From DATHBD01 sp035296325 (GTDB taxonomy: Bacteria; Actinomycetota; Actinomycetes; Mycobacteriales; Micromonosporaceae), in the NCBI GenBank assembly GCA_035296325.1, contig DATHBD010000009.1, positions 1 through 11,805 on the forward strand: a DNA stretch of 11,805 bases. Direction: 5' to 3'. Each line of letters opens with the position of its first letter. The stretch's first letter is position 1. Position numbers and translations under genes: made by a program. The notes under the pieces were generated by a model. The model saw only the letters and a program-made list of their open reading frames with translations. It was not told the DNA's origin and made no database searches. This document shows positions 1 through 7,375 of this stretch, in pieces.

Positions 1-138
1 GTCAAAGACCTCGTCGCCGCCATCCGACGATTCATCGACGGCTGGAACGAACGCTGCCACCCGTTCATCTGGACCAAAACCGCCGACCAGATCCTTCCCC
101 ACGCCACCCGTCAACCAACTTCAGACGCGCGACACTAG
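1..138 (+). mobile_element. IS630-type transposase, C-terminal fragment
   Basis: The window opens inside an open frame that reads through to a TAG stop at 136-138, giving 45 residues with no start visible. The peptide contains FIDGWNERCHPFIWTKTADQ, which matches the usual C-terminal end of IS630-family DDE transposases (the WN...PF.WTKTAD signature). The catalytic DDE residues would lie mostly upstream, outside the window, so I cannot say whether the element is intact. I saw no clear terminal inverted repeat in the 64 bases after the stop; finding one needs the other end of the element. The fragment converges on the end of the leftward MoxR operon. Family assignment is fairly confident, intactness unknown. 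Confidence 0.8.
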
Positions 139-202
139 CTATGGATTCCTCAGCAAAGTCACCAGGATCCCCGACGTGGATGGCGGCGACCCGGTCATAG
201 CG

Positions 203-2800
203 TCACCAACACGTCGGCAACGGTTGAGTCACGGCCCCGGTGTCCTCACGACTCCTGTTCGGGAACGTGGACTGCACCGAAGTGTCGCCGAACTTGTCAG
301 TGGACGTGACGGTCCAGGACACTCCGGCCGGCAGGCTGCTCCGCTGCACCTCCGCGCGGTACAGACCACGGATCCTTACCTGACCCGGGACGAGTTCGAG
401 AGGGATGCGGGTGTTGCCAACTCTCACCACCACTGTTTGCTCGTCGCTCACGGCATCGTCGTAATTGGCGTAGAAGACAACAGTCCCGTCCGGGTTGCCG
501 ATGCACACCGTGTATTGCCGACCATCCGGGTGATCGAACAACGCCGGCGGGCGGTTTCCTAGCACGTCCAACGGCAGGGTCCTGCCGTTGTCCAGCGTGA
601 GCGTCACCGGATACGTACCTCCGTCCTCTGGCGGTAGCGTCCGCTGCGTGATGCTGAGCGTTGCCAGCCCACCCGCCGGGATGGTCATGGTCGCCGGGAC
701 GTTCAGCCAGGTCGGAGCGGTGATCCTCGCGGTTGCCGCTCCGGGGCAGCCCACTCCGGTGATCCGAACCTGCGCCGAGTGGGGTCGCCTACGGAGGTCG
801 ACCTCGGTGCTCGTCGTCGTCATGGTGCACTGGCTCATGTCACCCACCACTTGCACGGTCACGGTCTCCGAGTCACTTTCTCCATCGAAGGTCACCGTTA
901 CGCGCACCTTGAAGCTGCCGGGCTCGGTGAAGTGGGTGGTGAACTGCAGGCCCGCATCCTGCTTGAACGGCCCACGAATCAGGGCGTTAGTGCCGGCGTC
1001 GAGAATGTCCCAGGTCCACACGCCGTTCTCCCCGGCCACGTGCTCCGTCGCGGTGAACGTGACGCCCTCGCCGGGGCTCACACTCGTTTCGCTCGCGAAC
1101 AGGTCGGAGATCTGAGGAGCGCCTGACGACGTCGTCGGCACTCCCTTCGTCGCCGGGGCGGAGGCGCCGCCCGGACCGGTCACCTCGAGCCTGATCTCGT
1201 ACGCGCCCAACTCGCCGACCGGTGGAGTAAAGGTGAACCCGTCCGCCGCCGACGAGCGGTGCACCTCTCTTCCGTCCGCCCGGGTCAGGGTCCAACGCCA
1301 GGTGGCGCTTTCGGCATCGGCGACATCGGCGGTGAACCTCGCTGGCCGCCCGCGCACCGGCGTTGCCGGGTCGACCGTGATGCTGCGGATGATCGGCGGC
1401 ACGAGCGGCACGCTGGTCCCGGGTTCCGAGTTGGGCTGCACCGTCGGATTGTCGAGTGGCAGATTCTGACCCGGCGGGTTCGCCGGCGGCGCGTTGGTCG
1501 GAGGGGTGGGGTCCGGCGGCGTGCGGTCCGGCGGGTTCTTCGTCGGGGGGGTCTTCGGGTCGGTCGGCGGCTTGATCGCCGGATCCTTGCCCGCCTCATC
1601 GCCGGCCGGGGTGAGAATGCCCTTGCCGTTGTCGGACGGCTGGAACTTGTGCAGGCCCTTGCCGAGCCGCCATTCGCCGCCGTCCAACCGGATCACCCCG
1701 GCGGTGTCACCGTCGAGGTCGTTGTAGAAGACGAAGCCGTCCTTGGCGAGCAGTTCGAGCCGCGCGCCCGGCTTGGTCACCGGCAGATCACCGGCGACCC
1801 TGCCGGCCGCGACGTCGACCACGAGCGCCCGGCCACTGGTCCGGTTGGGCACGAACACGAAGCCGGACGCCTCCGCCAGCGGACCGAAGTCGTCGCCCGG
1901 CTTGCCGACGTTCACCGACATGCCGCAGTCGTCCCGGTCGATCGCGTTGGCCACCAGCGTGCCGGTCGCCGGGATGGCGGCGAAGACCCGCGCCGACGAG
2001 GCCGAGCCGAGCACCTGGGCGCGATCGCCGGAGCGCAGCTCCAGGCAGGACCAGTCGCTGACCGTGCCGTCCGGCGCCAATGCGCCCAGCCGGGACTTCG
2101 CCTCGTCGACCAGCACCGGACGGCCCTGGACCAGGACCAGACGGGCGGATGCGGCACCGACCTCGGGGCGGGCCCGCTTGCCCTTGTCGTACCAGGTCAG
2201 CCCGCCCTTCTCCCGGTCCAGTACCCACAGCCGCCCGGTGGCGTCCACGACGGACTGTTCGGGTCCGGGCTGCGCCACGAGCGAGAGCCGGTCGCGTACC
2301 TGCAGGGAAAGCGGATCGGTGACCGACGCCACCCGGCGCTTGCTGTCGACGACATAGAGCGACTTCGGGCCGGTGAAGAGGCCCAGCGCGCCGCCCCCCT
2401 CATCGGTGAAGCGGATCGGCTCCGAGACGTCGTAGGTCGCACCGTCCACTCGGGACACCGTGCCCTGACCCTCGTTTACCATGTACGCCGACGCGCCGTA
2501 CTGCACGACGGACAGGGCGTCGCCGCGCTTCGCACCGGGTGCGCGCACCGAGCCGACCACCTGCTCGGAGGCACCATCGATGAGCGTCACCAGCCCTTGC
2601 GTGGGCGACGCGAGCCACGCTCCGCCACCGGAGAGGGCGACCCGCGACGCGGGGTACCCGTCGCCGTAGGCCACCACCGCCGCCGAGCCGACGAGCGCCA
2701 CCGTCAACCCGCCGACGAGGGCCATCTTGCGGAGCGAGGCCCTCCCAGCCGTGCGGAGATCCGATCGCAACGTGCCCTGGTCCGCCCTGCGCCGCCTCAT
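203..2800 (-). CDS. Membrane-anchored beta-propeller / PKD-Ig domain protein
   Basis: An 865-residue protein of unknown specific function, probably a surface-exposed binding or sensing protein. It has an Arg-rich cytoplasmic tail (1-25), one hydrophobic helix (about 27-45) that could be a signal anchor, then about eight blade-like repeats (about 49-390) such as GLVTLIDGAS and RALVVDVAAGRVAG, suggesting a propeller. A Pro/Thr/Asn/Asp-rich linker follows (about 398-462). After it come two PKD-like domains (about 469-550 and 562-655), an Ig-like or BACON-like stretch (about 656-745) and a final beta-rich domain (about 749-865) ending in PTCW. Cysteines occur only after the helix, which fits an outside location with disulfides. 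The ATG overlaps the TGA of the upstream gene (ATGA) and is preceded by GAGGGG, so it is the last gene of the MoxR operon. The 3' third has visibly lower GC than its neighbours. No enzymatic motif was seen. Confidence 0.88.
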   Translation of the reverse strand: MRRRRADQGTLRSDLRTAGRASLRKMALVGGLTVALVGSAAVVAYGDGYPASRVALSGGGAWLASPTQGLVTLIDGASEQVVGSVRAPGAKRGDALSVVQYGASAYMVNEGQGTVSRVDGATYDVSEPIRFTDEGGGALGLFTGPKSLYVVDSKRRVASVTDPLSLQVRDRLSLVAQPGPEQSVVDATGRLWVLDREKGGLTWYDKGKRARPEVGAASARLVLVQGRPVLVDEAKSRLGALAPDGTVSDWSCLELRSGDRAQVLGSASSARVFAAIPATGTLVANAIDRDDCGMSVNVGKPGDDFGPLAEASGFVFVPNRTSGRALVVDVAAGRVAGDLPVTKPGARLELLAKDGFVFYNDLDGDTAGVIRLDGGEWRLGKGLHKFQPSDNGKGILTPAGDEAGKDPAIKPPTDPKTPPTKNPPDRTPPDPTPPTNAPPANPPGQNLPLDNPTVQPNSEPGTSVPLVPPIIRSITVDPATPVRGRPARFTADVADAESATWRWTLTRADGREVHRSSAADGFTFTPPVGELGAYEIRLEVTGPGGASAPATKGVPTTSSGAPQISDLFASETSVSPGEGVTFTATEHVAGENGVWTWDILDAGTNALIRGPFKQDAGLQFTTHFTEPGSFKVRVTVTFDGESDSETVTVQVVGDMSQCTMTTTSTEVDLRRRPHSAQVRITGVGCPGAATARITAPTWLNVPATMTIPAGGLATLSITQRTLPPEDGGTYPVTLTLDNGRTLPLDVLGNRPPALFDHPDGRQYTVCIGNPDGTVVFYANYDDAVSDEQTVVVRVGNTRIPLELVPGQVRIRGLYRAEVQRSSLPAGVSWTVTSTDKFGDTSVQSTFPNRSREDTGAVTQPLPTCW

Positions 2801-5115
2801 TGCCCACCCCTCGAGCCCGCCAGGGCCCGTTTCGCCGTTTCGGTTGATTGCTGTTTCCGGCCGCCGGTCGCACGGACCCGACGCGGGAGGAGCGGACGCG
2901 GGTCGAGCGCCGCCCGGACCCGTACCGGCAGCGGCATCCCGCCACGCACAGTTCGCCGGATCTCACCCTCCAACTTCCAGGAGTGGGTCGCCGCCTGCGC
3001 CGGCGGCTCATCGGCGGCGCAGACCGCCGTCGTCACGACCAGCGCCAGCTCGGCGACGCGCGCCCGGACCGGAGCCGGCACCACGCCGCCGACCTCGACC
3101 GGCGTGAGTGCCGCAGGGATGCGTACCCCCTGCTCGCGCAGTCGGTCCACGGTCTCCAGCCAGGCCGCCGCGATGCGCTGGGCCGGTGAGCCCCGCCGGG
3201 CCCGACGTCGGCGTCGCAGCGCCTTGGCGACCACGATCAGCGTCACCACCAGGATCAGTAGGAGTACCACCATGGCCAAGCCGATCAGCGCCTGCCAGGC
3301 GCGGGTGGCCAGCGTGCCGCCACCGCCCGGCTTGCCGGCGGCGGGCGCGGCTGCGGCCTCCGGCTCGCGGGGCTGCTCGCGGTTCGGGTCGTCCGGCAGG
3401 ACCGGGGCCGTCTGATCACGCGGTGAGGTGGTCGTCGCTGCGTTCTTGGTGTTTGTCGGCTCGAACGCCACCCACCCGAAGCCGGCCAGATCGACCTCCG
3501 GCCACGCATGCGCGTCGGCGGTGTCCACCTGGTACACGCCGTCCCGGCGCTTGTCCGGGGAGAGCCGGTAACCCACCGCGACCCGCGCCGGGTACCCCTT
3601 GGCGCGGGCCAGCAGGGCGAAGGCGGACGCGAACTGCTCGGCGTACCCGGAGCGCTCCTCCGGCGTACCGAGCAGCGTGCGGTGTACCGCGCCGTAGGAG
3701 TGCCCGGGTCGCGCCGACAGGGCGTACCCCTGCTGGGCCAGGTACTTCTCGATCGCGAGGAGCTGGGTCATCGGCGTGCGGTACTCGCTGGTGACCTCAT
3801 CGGCCAGCGTGGTCAGCCAGGCCGGCGCATCGGGCAGACGGATGGCCGCCCGGGCGGCGGGGCCGGTTGCGACATGCGTTGCCGCGAGCGCCGCGTCGGC
3901 CGGCCGGACCTGGCCGGTCACCGTGTACCGGTAGCCGTTCACCGTCGGACGGGTGCTGACCAACGTGCCGCCCAGCGGATCAAACGCCGTGTCGCTCCCC
4001 TGCACCCGCACGGCGCGGCCGGCCACCGGCAGGAACGCGTCCGGCAGTCGGGCCACCTCGATGTCGAGGTCAATGGTCACCACCGGCGGACGCAGCGGCT
4101 CACCCTCCGGCAACGTGGAACCGGTGATCTGGAAGTCCCGCGACTGTGTCCACAGTGCACCGTCGAACGAGTCCAGCGCCGCGACGCGGACCCGGTCGAG
4201 CTGGTAACTGCCGCCGCGCTGGGCCACCTTCACCGTGAACAGGGGCGTGGCCGGCGACGTCTCCAGCAGCGGCTTCACCCGGACCAGCGGAGTGAGCGAG
4301 CTGGCCAACCGGAACTCCTGCTTCTTGAGCTCCCTCGGGTCGTACCGGTGCGTCCCGTTTGCGATCGGCAGCAGCCACGCGGCCAGCACGCCGAGCGCCG
4401 TCACGGCGGCCACCACCGGCAGGCCGAAACCGATCCGTCCCGCTGTGGAGCGCCACCGCTGCGACCCGAGATCGAGACCCACCGCCTCGGCGTCGCGCTC
4501 CGAGATTCCCTCCCGCGCCGCGGCGGTCACCCGGTTGCTGCGAATCAGCAGCAGGAGCAGCAGCGCCGCCAGCACCGCGCCGGTGAGCAGCAGCCGCGAC
4601 GCGGGTCGGGACGCCGTGAAGAGCAGCCCGATCACGAACAGGGCCAACGGCGGCAGGGCGAGCAGCGTGATCCGCGCGGTGCGCAGCGCCAGCAACGTGC
4701 CGCTGAGCGCGGCCGCGTACGCCAGCAGTACCGGCGTGGTGAGCAGATCCCCGATCACGTCCGCGGGCAGGGCGACCGTCAGCATCCGCGCCCACCCGGA
4801 CAGCAACCCTTCGCCCAGCGCGCGCAGCGCAGCCGGACCGGGCAGGCCGAAGACGGTCTCCGCGCGGTAGCCGGTGTAGATCAGGTAGAGGGCCGGCACC
4901 AGAACAGCGACCGGCACCGCGAGCCACCAGCGCAGCCGCCGCAGCGACGCCAGCACGCCCACCGCCACGCCCAGTGCCACCGCGCCGGCGAGGATCGGCA
5001 GCCAGGTCCATCCGCCGAAGAACGGGCCGAAGGAGCTGCAGGCCAGACCGGTGGCCAGCGCCACCGCGGCCGGCTCCAGCCCGGCCAGCGCCACTGCGGC
5101 GGGTCGCGCCCTCAT
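2797..5115 (-). CDS. TgpA-like transglutaminase-fold membrane protein, catalytic Cys replaced by Ala
   Basis: A 772-residue DUF3488/TgpA-like protein. The N-terminal 250 residues form about six membrane helices. An outer region follows, with a transglutaminase-core domain (about 420-560), another helix (about 609-633) ending in an Arg-rich stop-transfer, and a cytoplasmic C-terminal tail resembling DUF4129. The core shows SGYAEQFASAF, ARVAVGY, DAHAWPEV (His536) and WVAFEPT. In active family members the first motif is normally GYCEQFA-like. Here the codon at 3640-3642 is GCC (Ala492), so the nucleophile is missing; the acidic residue of the third motif is Glu. The fold is probably kept for binding. 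A GTG at 5136 would add 7 residues and a 25-bp overlap. I prefer the ATG at 5115, which overlaps the DUF58 stop as ATGA, although no clear Shine-Dalgarno precedes it, suggesting translational coupling. Confidence 0.9.
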   Translation of the reverse strand: MRARPAAVALAGLEPAAVALATGLACSSFGPFFGGWTWLPILAGAVALGVAVGVLASLRRLRWWLAVPVAVLVPALYLIYTGYRAETVFGLPGPAALRALGEGLLSGWARMLTVALPADVIGDLLTTPVLLAYAAALSGTLLALRTARITLLALPPLALFVIGLLFTASRPASRLLLTGAVLAALLLLLLIRSNRVTAAAREGISERDAEAVGLDLGSQRWRSTAGRIGFGLPVVAAVTALGVLAAWLLPIANGTHRYDPRELKKQEFRLASSLTPLVRVKPLLETSPATPLFTVKVAQRGGSYQLDRVRVAALDSFDGALWTQSRDFQITGSTLPEGEPLRPPVVTIDLDIEVARLPDAFLPVAGRAVRVQGSDTAFDPLGGTLVSTRPTVNGYRYTVTGQVRPADAALAATHVATGPAARAAIRLPDAPAWLTTLADEVTSEYRTPMTQLLAIEKYLAQQGYALSARPGHSYGAVHRTLLGTPEERSGYAEQFASAFALLARAKGYPARVAVGYRLSPDKRRDGVYQVDTADAHAWPEVDLAGFGWVAFEPTNTKNAATTTSPRDQTAPVLPDDPNREQPREPEAAAAPAAGKPGGGGTLATRAWQALIGLAMVVLLLILVVTLIVVAKALRRRRRARRGSPAQRIAAAWLETVDRLREQGVRIPAALTPVEVGGVVPAPVRARVAELALVVTTAVCAADEPPAQAATHSWKLEGEIRRTVRGGMPLPVRVRAALDPRPLLPRRVRATGGRKQQSTETAKRALAGSRGGQ
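2807..2812 (-). promoter_or_regulatory. Ribosome binding site of the propeller/PKD gene
   Basis: GAGGGG on the minus strand lies 6 bases before the ATG at 2798-2800. It sits inside the coding sequence of the upstream transglutaminase-fold gene and supports this ATG as the start. Confidence 0.6.
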
Positions 5116-6257
5116 CGCCGCACCAGCCGATTCCACGTGGCGGCGAAGTCCTCGCTCGTCGCCACGTTGACCACCATCGCCCCACCCAGCGGGATGGACC
5201 GGCGGCCGAACCGCTCGCCGAGCTGGATCACCGAGATCACCTCGAACCGGCCACGCACCCGCGACACCATGGCGCGCTGCTCGACCGGCGGCTGACCGGT
5301 CACCACGCCCAGCGAGACACCTTCGTCCGCGGGCATGATGCGCTGCAGCGCGGCGAGGCCCGGGTCATCCGCGTCGGGCCGGACCTCGGCGAGCAGGTCG
5401 AGCAGCTCACCGCTCTGGCTGGCATGCTCGGCGACCATGACCCGGCCGCCGGTGGTCCGCAGATCCAGCGGGAATCCCCTGGTGACCGAGCCGATGCACA
5501 GGGACGCCGCGGCACGGACCGCGTCCTCGAACGCTGCCTCGTCCTCGTACGGGGCTGCGCTGGTGTCCAAGACGACCATCAGCCGTGGCTCGTTCGGCAC
5601 CACGTTGTGCCGCACCATGAGCGTTCCCATCCGGGCGCTGGACTTCGCGTGGATGAGCCGATAGTCGTCGCCCGGCTCGTACTCCCGCAGGCTGTGGAAG
5701 GCGATGCCGCCACGCGGCGCGCTGCTCGACGTCGGGCCCTCCATGTCCCGGGACCGCCCCGTCGGCAGCGCCTCCACCGCATGCACCCGCGGGTGCACGA
5801 CAAGGATCGACGACGACGGGTACTCCCGGCTCAGCCGCATCAGCCGAAGCGGGTCGGAGTGCCCGATCCGCAGCGGACCGACCGGATAGACCCCCCGATG
5901 CGACGTCGGCAGCGGGTACATCGCGACGTGGCTGCCGCCACCGGGCAGGCTGGGCAGCGGGACGGTGACATCTCGGCGGCCGACCTTCTCCGTCGCCAGC
6001 ACCGGTGGGCTGCGCCGCCGGGCCGCGTTGGTCAGGGTGAGGACGCCACGGGCCAGCTCACCCTCGGCGACCCGGGATGGTTGGATCTCCCGGACGGCGA
6101 CCACGTTGGGGCGCAGCGTCATCCACAACGCGGCGGCGAGCAGCGCGAACACGCCGCCCAGCCCCAGCACGACCAGCTCCGGATAGTCCAGCCGCCACCC
6201 CGCCGCCAGCAGCACCACCGACAGTGCCGCGACCACCTTGCCCGAGAACGTCAACAC
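5112..6257 (-). CDS. DUF58 family protein
   Basis: A 381-residue DUF58 protein, the usual partner of MoxR ATPases; its biochemical role is unknown. Two closely spaced N-terminal helices (about 8-46) anchor it, followed by a beta-rich stretch and the DUF58 signature REYEPGDDYRLIHAKSSAR near residues 188-208. A von Willebrand A-like region follows with RLMVVLDTS. Most family members I know have a tryptophan in the IHWKxSAR part of the motif; this one has HAKSSAR. The start is GTG, 6 bases after the MoxR stop, with only a weak AG-rich stretch before it, so coupling to MoxR translation is likely. The length is normal for the family and the frame is intact. Confidence 0.92.
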   Translation of the reverse strand: MLTFSGKVVAALSVVLLAAGWRLDYPELVVLGLGGVFALLAAALWMTLRPNVVAVREIQPSRVAEGELARGVLTLTNAARRRSPPVLATEKVGRRDVTVPLPSLPGGGSHVAMYPLPTSHRGVYPVGPLRIGHSDPLRLMRLSREYPSSSILVVHPRVHAVEALPTGRSRDMEGPTSSSAPRGGIAFHSLREYEPGDDYRLIHAKSSARMGTLMVRHNVVPNEPRLMVVLDTSAAPYEDEAAFEDAVRAAASLCIGSVTRGFPLDLRTTGGRVMVAEHASQSGELLDLLAEVRPDADDPGLAALQRIMPADEGVSLGVVTGQPPVEQRAMVSRVRGRFEVISVIQLGERFGRRSIPLGGAMVVNVATSEDFAATWNRLVRR

Positions 6258-6263
6258 CTTCGC

Positions 6264-7253
6264 TCACACGCCCGTCCGCTGCTGTGGCACGGGCACCGAC
6301 GTCAGGATCCCCTGCAGCAGCTCAGTGCTGGTGCGGCCCTGCAGTTCGGCTTCGGGTCGCAGGATCGTGCGGTGAGCGAGCACGTACGGCACCATGGCCT
6401 TCACGTCGTCGGCGGTCACGAACGGCCGGCCCTGTGCGGCCGCGTACGCCTGAGCCGCCTGCGCCACCGCCAGGCTGGCCCGAGGACTCGCCCCGAGGCG
6501 CAGCTCGGGCGCGGTGCGGGTGGCCGCGGTGATCGTGACGATGTAGCTGATGATGGCCGGCGCCAGATAGACCTTCTCGGCGATCTGGGTCATCTGCAAC
6601 AGGTCGCTTGTGGACATGACGGCCTGCAACTGCTCAGGGGTGTGGCCACGCGTCCCGCCGGTGACGACCTCGCACTCGGCTTCGTGGTCCGGATACCCGA
6701 TCGCGGTGCGCATCATGAACCGGTCGAGCTGCGCCTCCGGCAGGTCGTACGTGCCGCCGTGCTCCACCGGGTTCTGGGTGGCGATCACGATGAACGGCCG
6801 GGGCACCAGGTACGGAATGGAGTCCACGGTGACCTGCCGCTCGGCCATCACCTCGAGCAGGGCCGACTGGGTCTTCGGTGAGGCGCGGTTGATCTCGTCA
6901 CCGAGCACGATGTTGGCGAACACGGCGCCGGGGTGGAAGACGAACTCCCGCCTGCCGGCGTCGTAGACCTGCACCCCGGTGACGTCGGACGGCAGCAGGT
7001 CCGGGGTGAACTGGATCCGCCGCATCGATCCGTCGATCGACTGCGAGATCGCCTTGGCCAGCGACGTCTTCCCGACCCCCGGCACGTCGTCGATCAGCAG
7101 GTGGCCCTCGGCCAGCATGCAGACAAGCGCCATTCGCACCACATCGGACTTGCCCCGGATGAACGTTTCCACATTTCGCGCCAGCCCATCAAAACGCTGC
7201 GCGAACCAATGCACCTGACCCGCCAGGGCCTGACCGTCAACACCGACGCTCAT
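6264..7253 (-). CDS. MoxR family AAA+ ATPase
   Basis: A 329-residue cytoplasmic AAA+ ATPase of the MoxR group, thought to act as a chaperone-like remodeller for proteins encoded beside it. Walker A is DVPGVGKTS (Lys62), Walker B is VLGDEINRA (Asp119, Glu120), sensor 1 is ATQNP, and the C-terminal lid carries LGASPRAS with the sensor 2 arginine. All residues needed for ATP hydrolysis are present. The reading frame could extend 27 codons upstream, but I chose the ATG at 7251-7253 because GGAGGG sits 5 bases before it and the extra residues do not resemble the family. It is the first gene of the leftward four-gene operon and faces the rightward operon across a 122-bp gap. Confidence 0.95.
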   Translation of the reverse strand: MSVGVDGQALAGQVHWFAQRFDGLARNVETFIRGKSDVVRMALVCMLAEGHLLIDDVPGVGKTSLAKAISQSIDGSMRRIQFTPDLLPSDVTGVQVYDAGRREFVFHPGAVFANIVLGDEINRASPKTQSALLEVMAERQVTVDSIPYLVPRPFIVIATQNPVEHGGTYDLPEAQLDRFMMRTAIGYPDHEAECEVVTGGTRGHTPEQLQAVMSTSDLLQMTQIAEKVYLAPAIISYIVTITAATRTAPELRLGASPRASLAVAQAAQAYAAAQGRPFVTADDVKAMVPYVLAHRTILRPEAELQGRTSTELLQGILTSVPVPQQRTGV

Positions 7254-7258
7254 GCTAT

Positions 7259-7264
7259 CCCTCC
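7259..7264 (-). promoter_or_regulatory. Ribosome binding site of the MoxR gene
   Basis: GGAGGG on the minus strand lies 5 bases before the ATG at 7251-7253. It is the strongest Shine-Dalgarno in the window and decides the start against the longer upstream frame. Confidence 0.75.
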
Positions 7265-7267
7265 AGA

Positions 7268-7295
7268 TTGACGGATAGAGATAATACGGTAGACG
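7268..7295 (+). promoter_or_regulatory. Candidate promoter for the rightward operon
   Basis: TTGACG at 7268-7273 and TAGACG at 7290-7295 are separated by 16 bases and resemble the TTGAC / TAGAPuT pattern of the main actinomycete sigma factor. A transcript starting near 7302 would have a leader of about 74 bases before the ATG at 7376. The stretch 7275-7286 between the boxes is AT-rich for this genome. It contains TATTAT on the minus strand, a possible -10 for the MoxR operon, but I found no good -35 for it. Assigned by eye only. Confidence 0.3.
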
Positions 7296-7362
7296 AACGT
7301 GCCGCCCATCTGGTTCATCGACGCCATGGTGCACATCCCGCGCAACTCAAGTTCTACGATTC

Positions 7363-7368
7363 GGAGAA
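7363..7368 (+). promoter_or_regulatory. Ribosome binding site of the Ig/FN3/SPOR-like gene
   Basis: GGAGAA lies 7 bases before the ATG at 7376-7378. It supports that start over the in-frame longer version that would begin inside the promoter region. Confidence 0.6.
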
Positions 7369-7375
7369 ATGCGAC

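Noticed and set aside
139..202. Terminal inverted repeat of the IS630 element
   Set aside because: Without the left end of the element there is nothing to pair it with, and no obvious end sequence stands out.
1421..1600. G-rich repetitive DNA that could look like a tandem repeat or CRISPR
   Set aside because: It encodes the Pro-rich linker of the propeller/PKD protein; the repeats are imperfect and have no spacers.
1259..3415. A 718-codon plus-strand open frame, and similar long frames at 3508-5295, 4974-6881 and, on the minus strand, 8753-10501
   Set aside because: They lie antisense to well-supported genes, are extremely rich in Arg, Pro, Gly, Ala, His and Gln, and show no family motif. 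Long spurious frames are expected at this GC content.
5116..5136. GTG start adding 7 residues to the TgpA-like protein
   Set aside because: It would overlap the DUF58 gene by 25 bp. The ATG at 5115 makes the ATGA overlap also seen at the next gene junction.
7281..7309. A minus-strand promoter for the MoxR operon with TATTAT as -10
   Set aside because: No acceptable -35 lies 16-19 bases upstream on that strand, so I mention it only within the intergenic entry.
7254..7334. Longer MoxR N-terminus of 27 extra residues
   Set aside because: The ATG at 7253 has a near-perfect GGAGGG ribosome site, and the extension covers the divergent promoter region without family similarity.
7268..7375. Longer N-terminus (36 residues) for the Ig/FN3 protein starting at 7268
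   Set aside because: That start overlaps the candidate -35 box and has no Shine-Dalgarno read in the right place. The ATG at 7376 has GGAGAA and begins at the recognisable domain.
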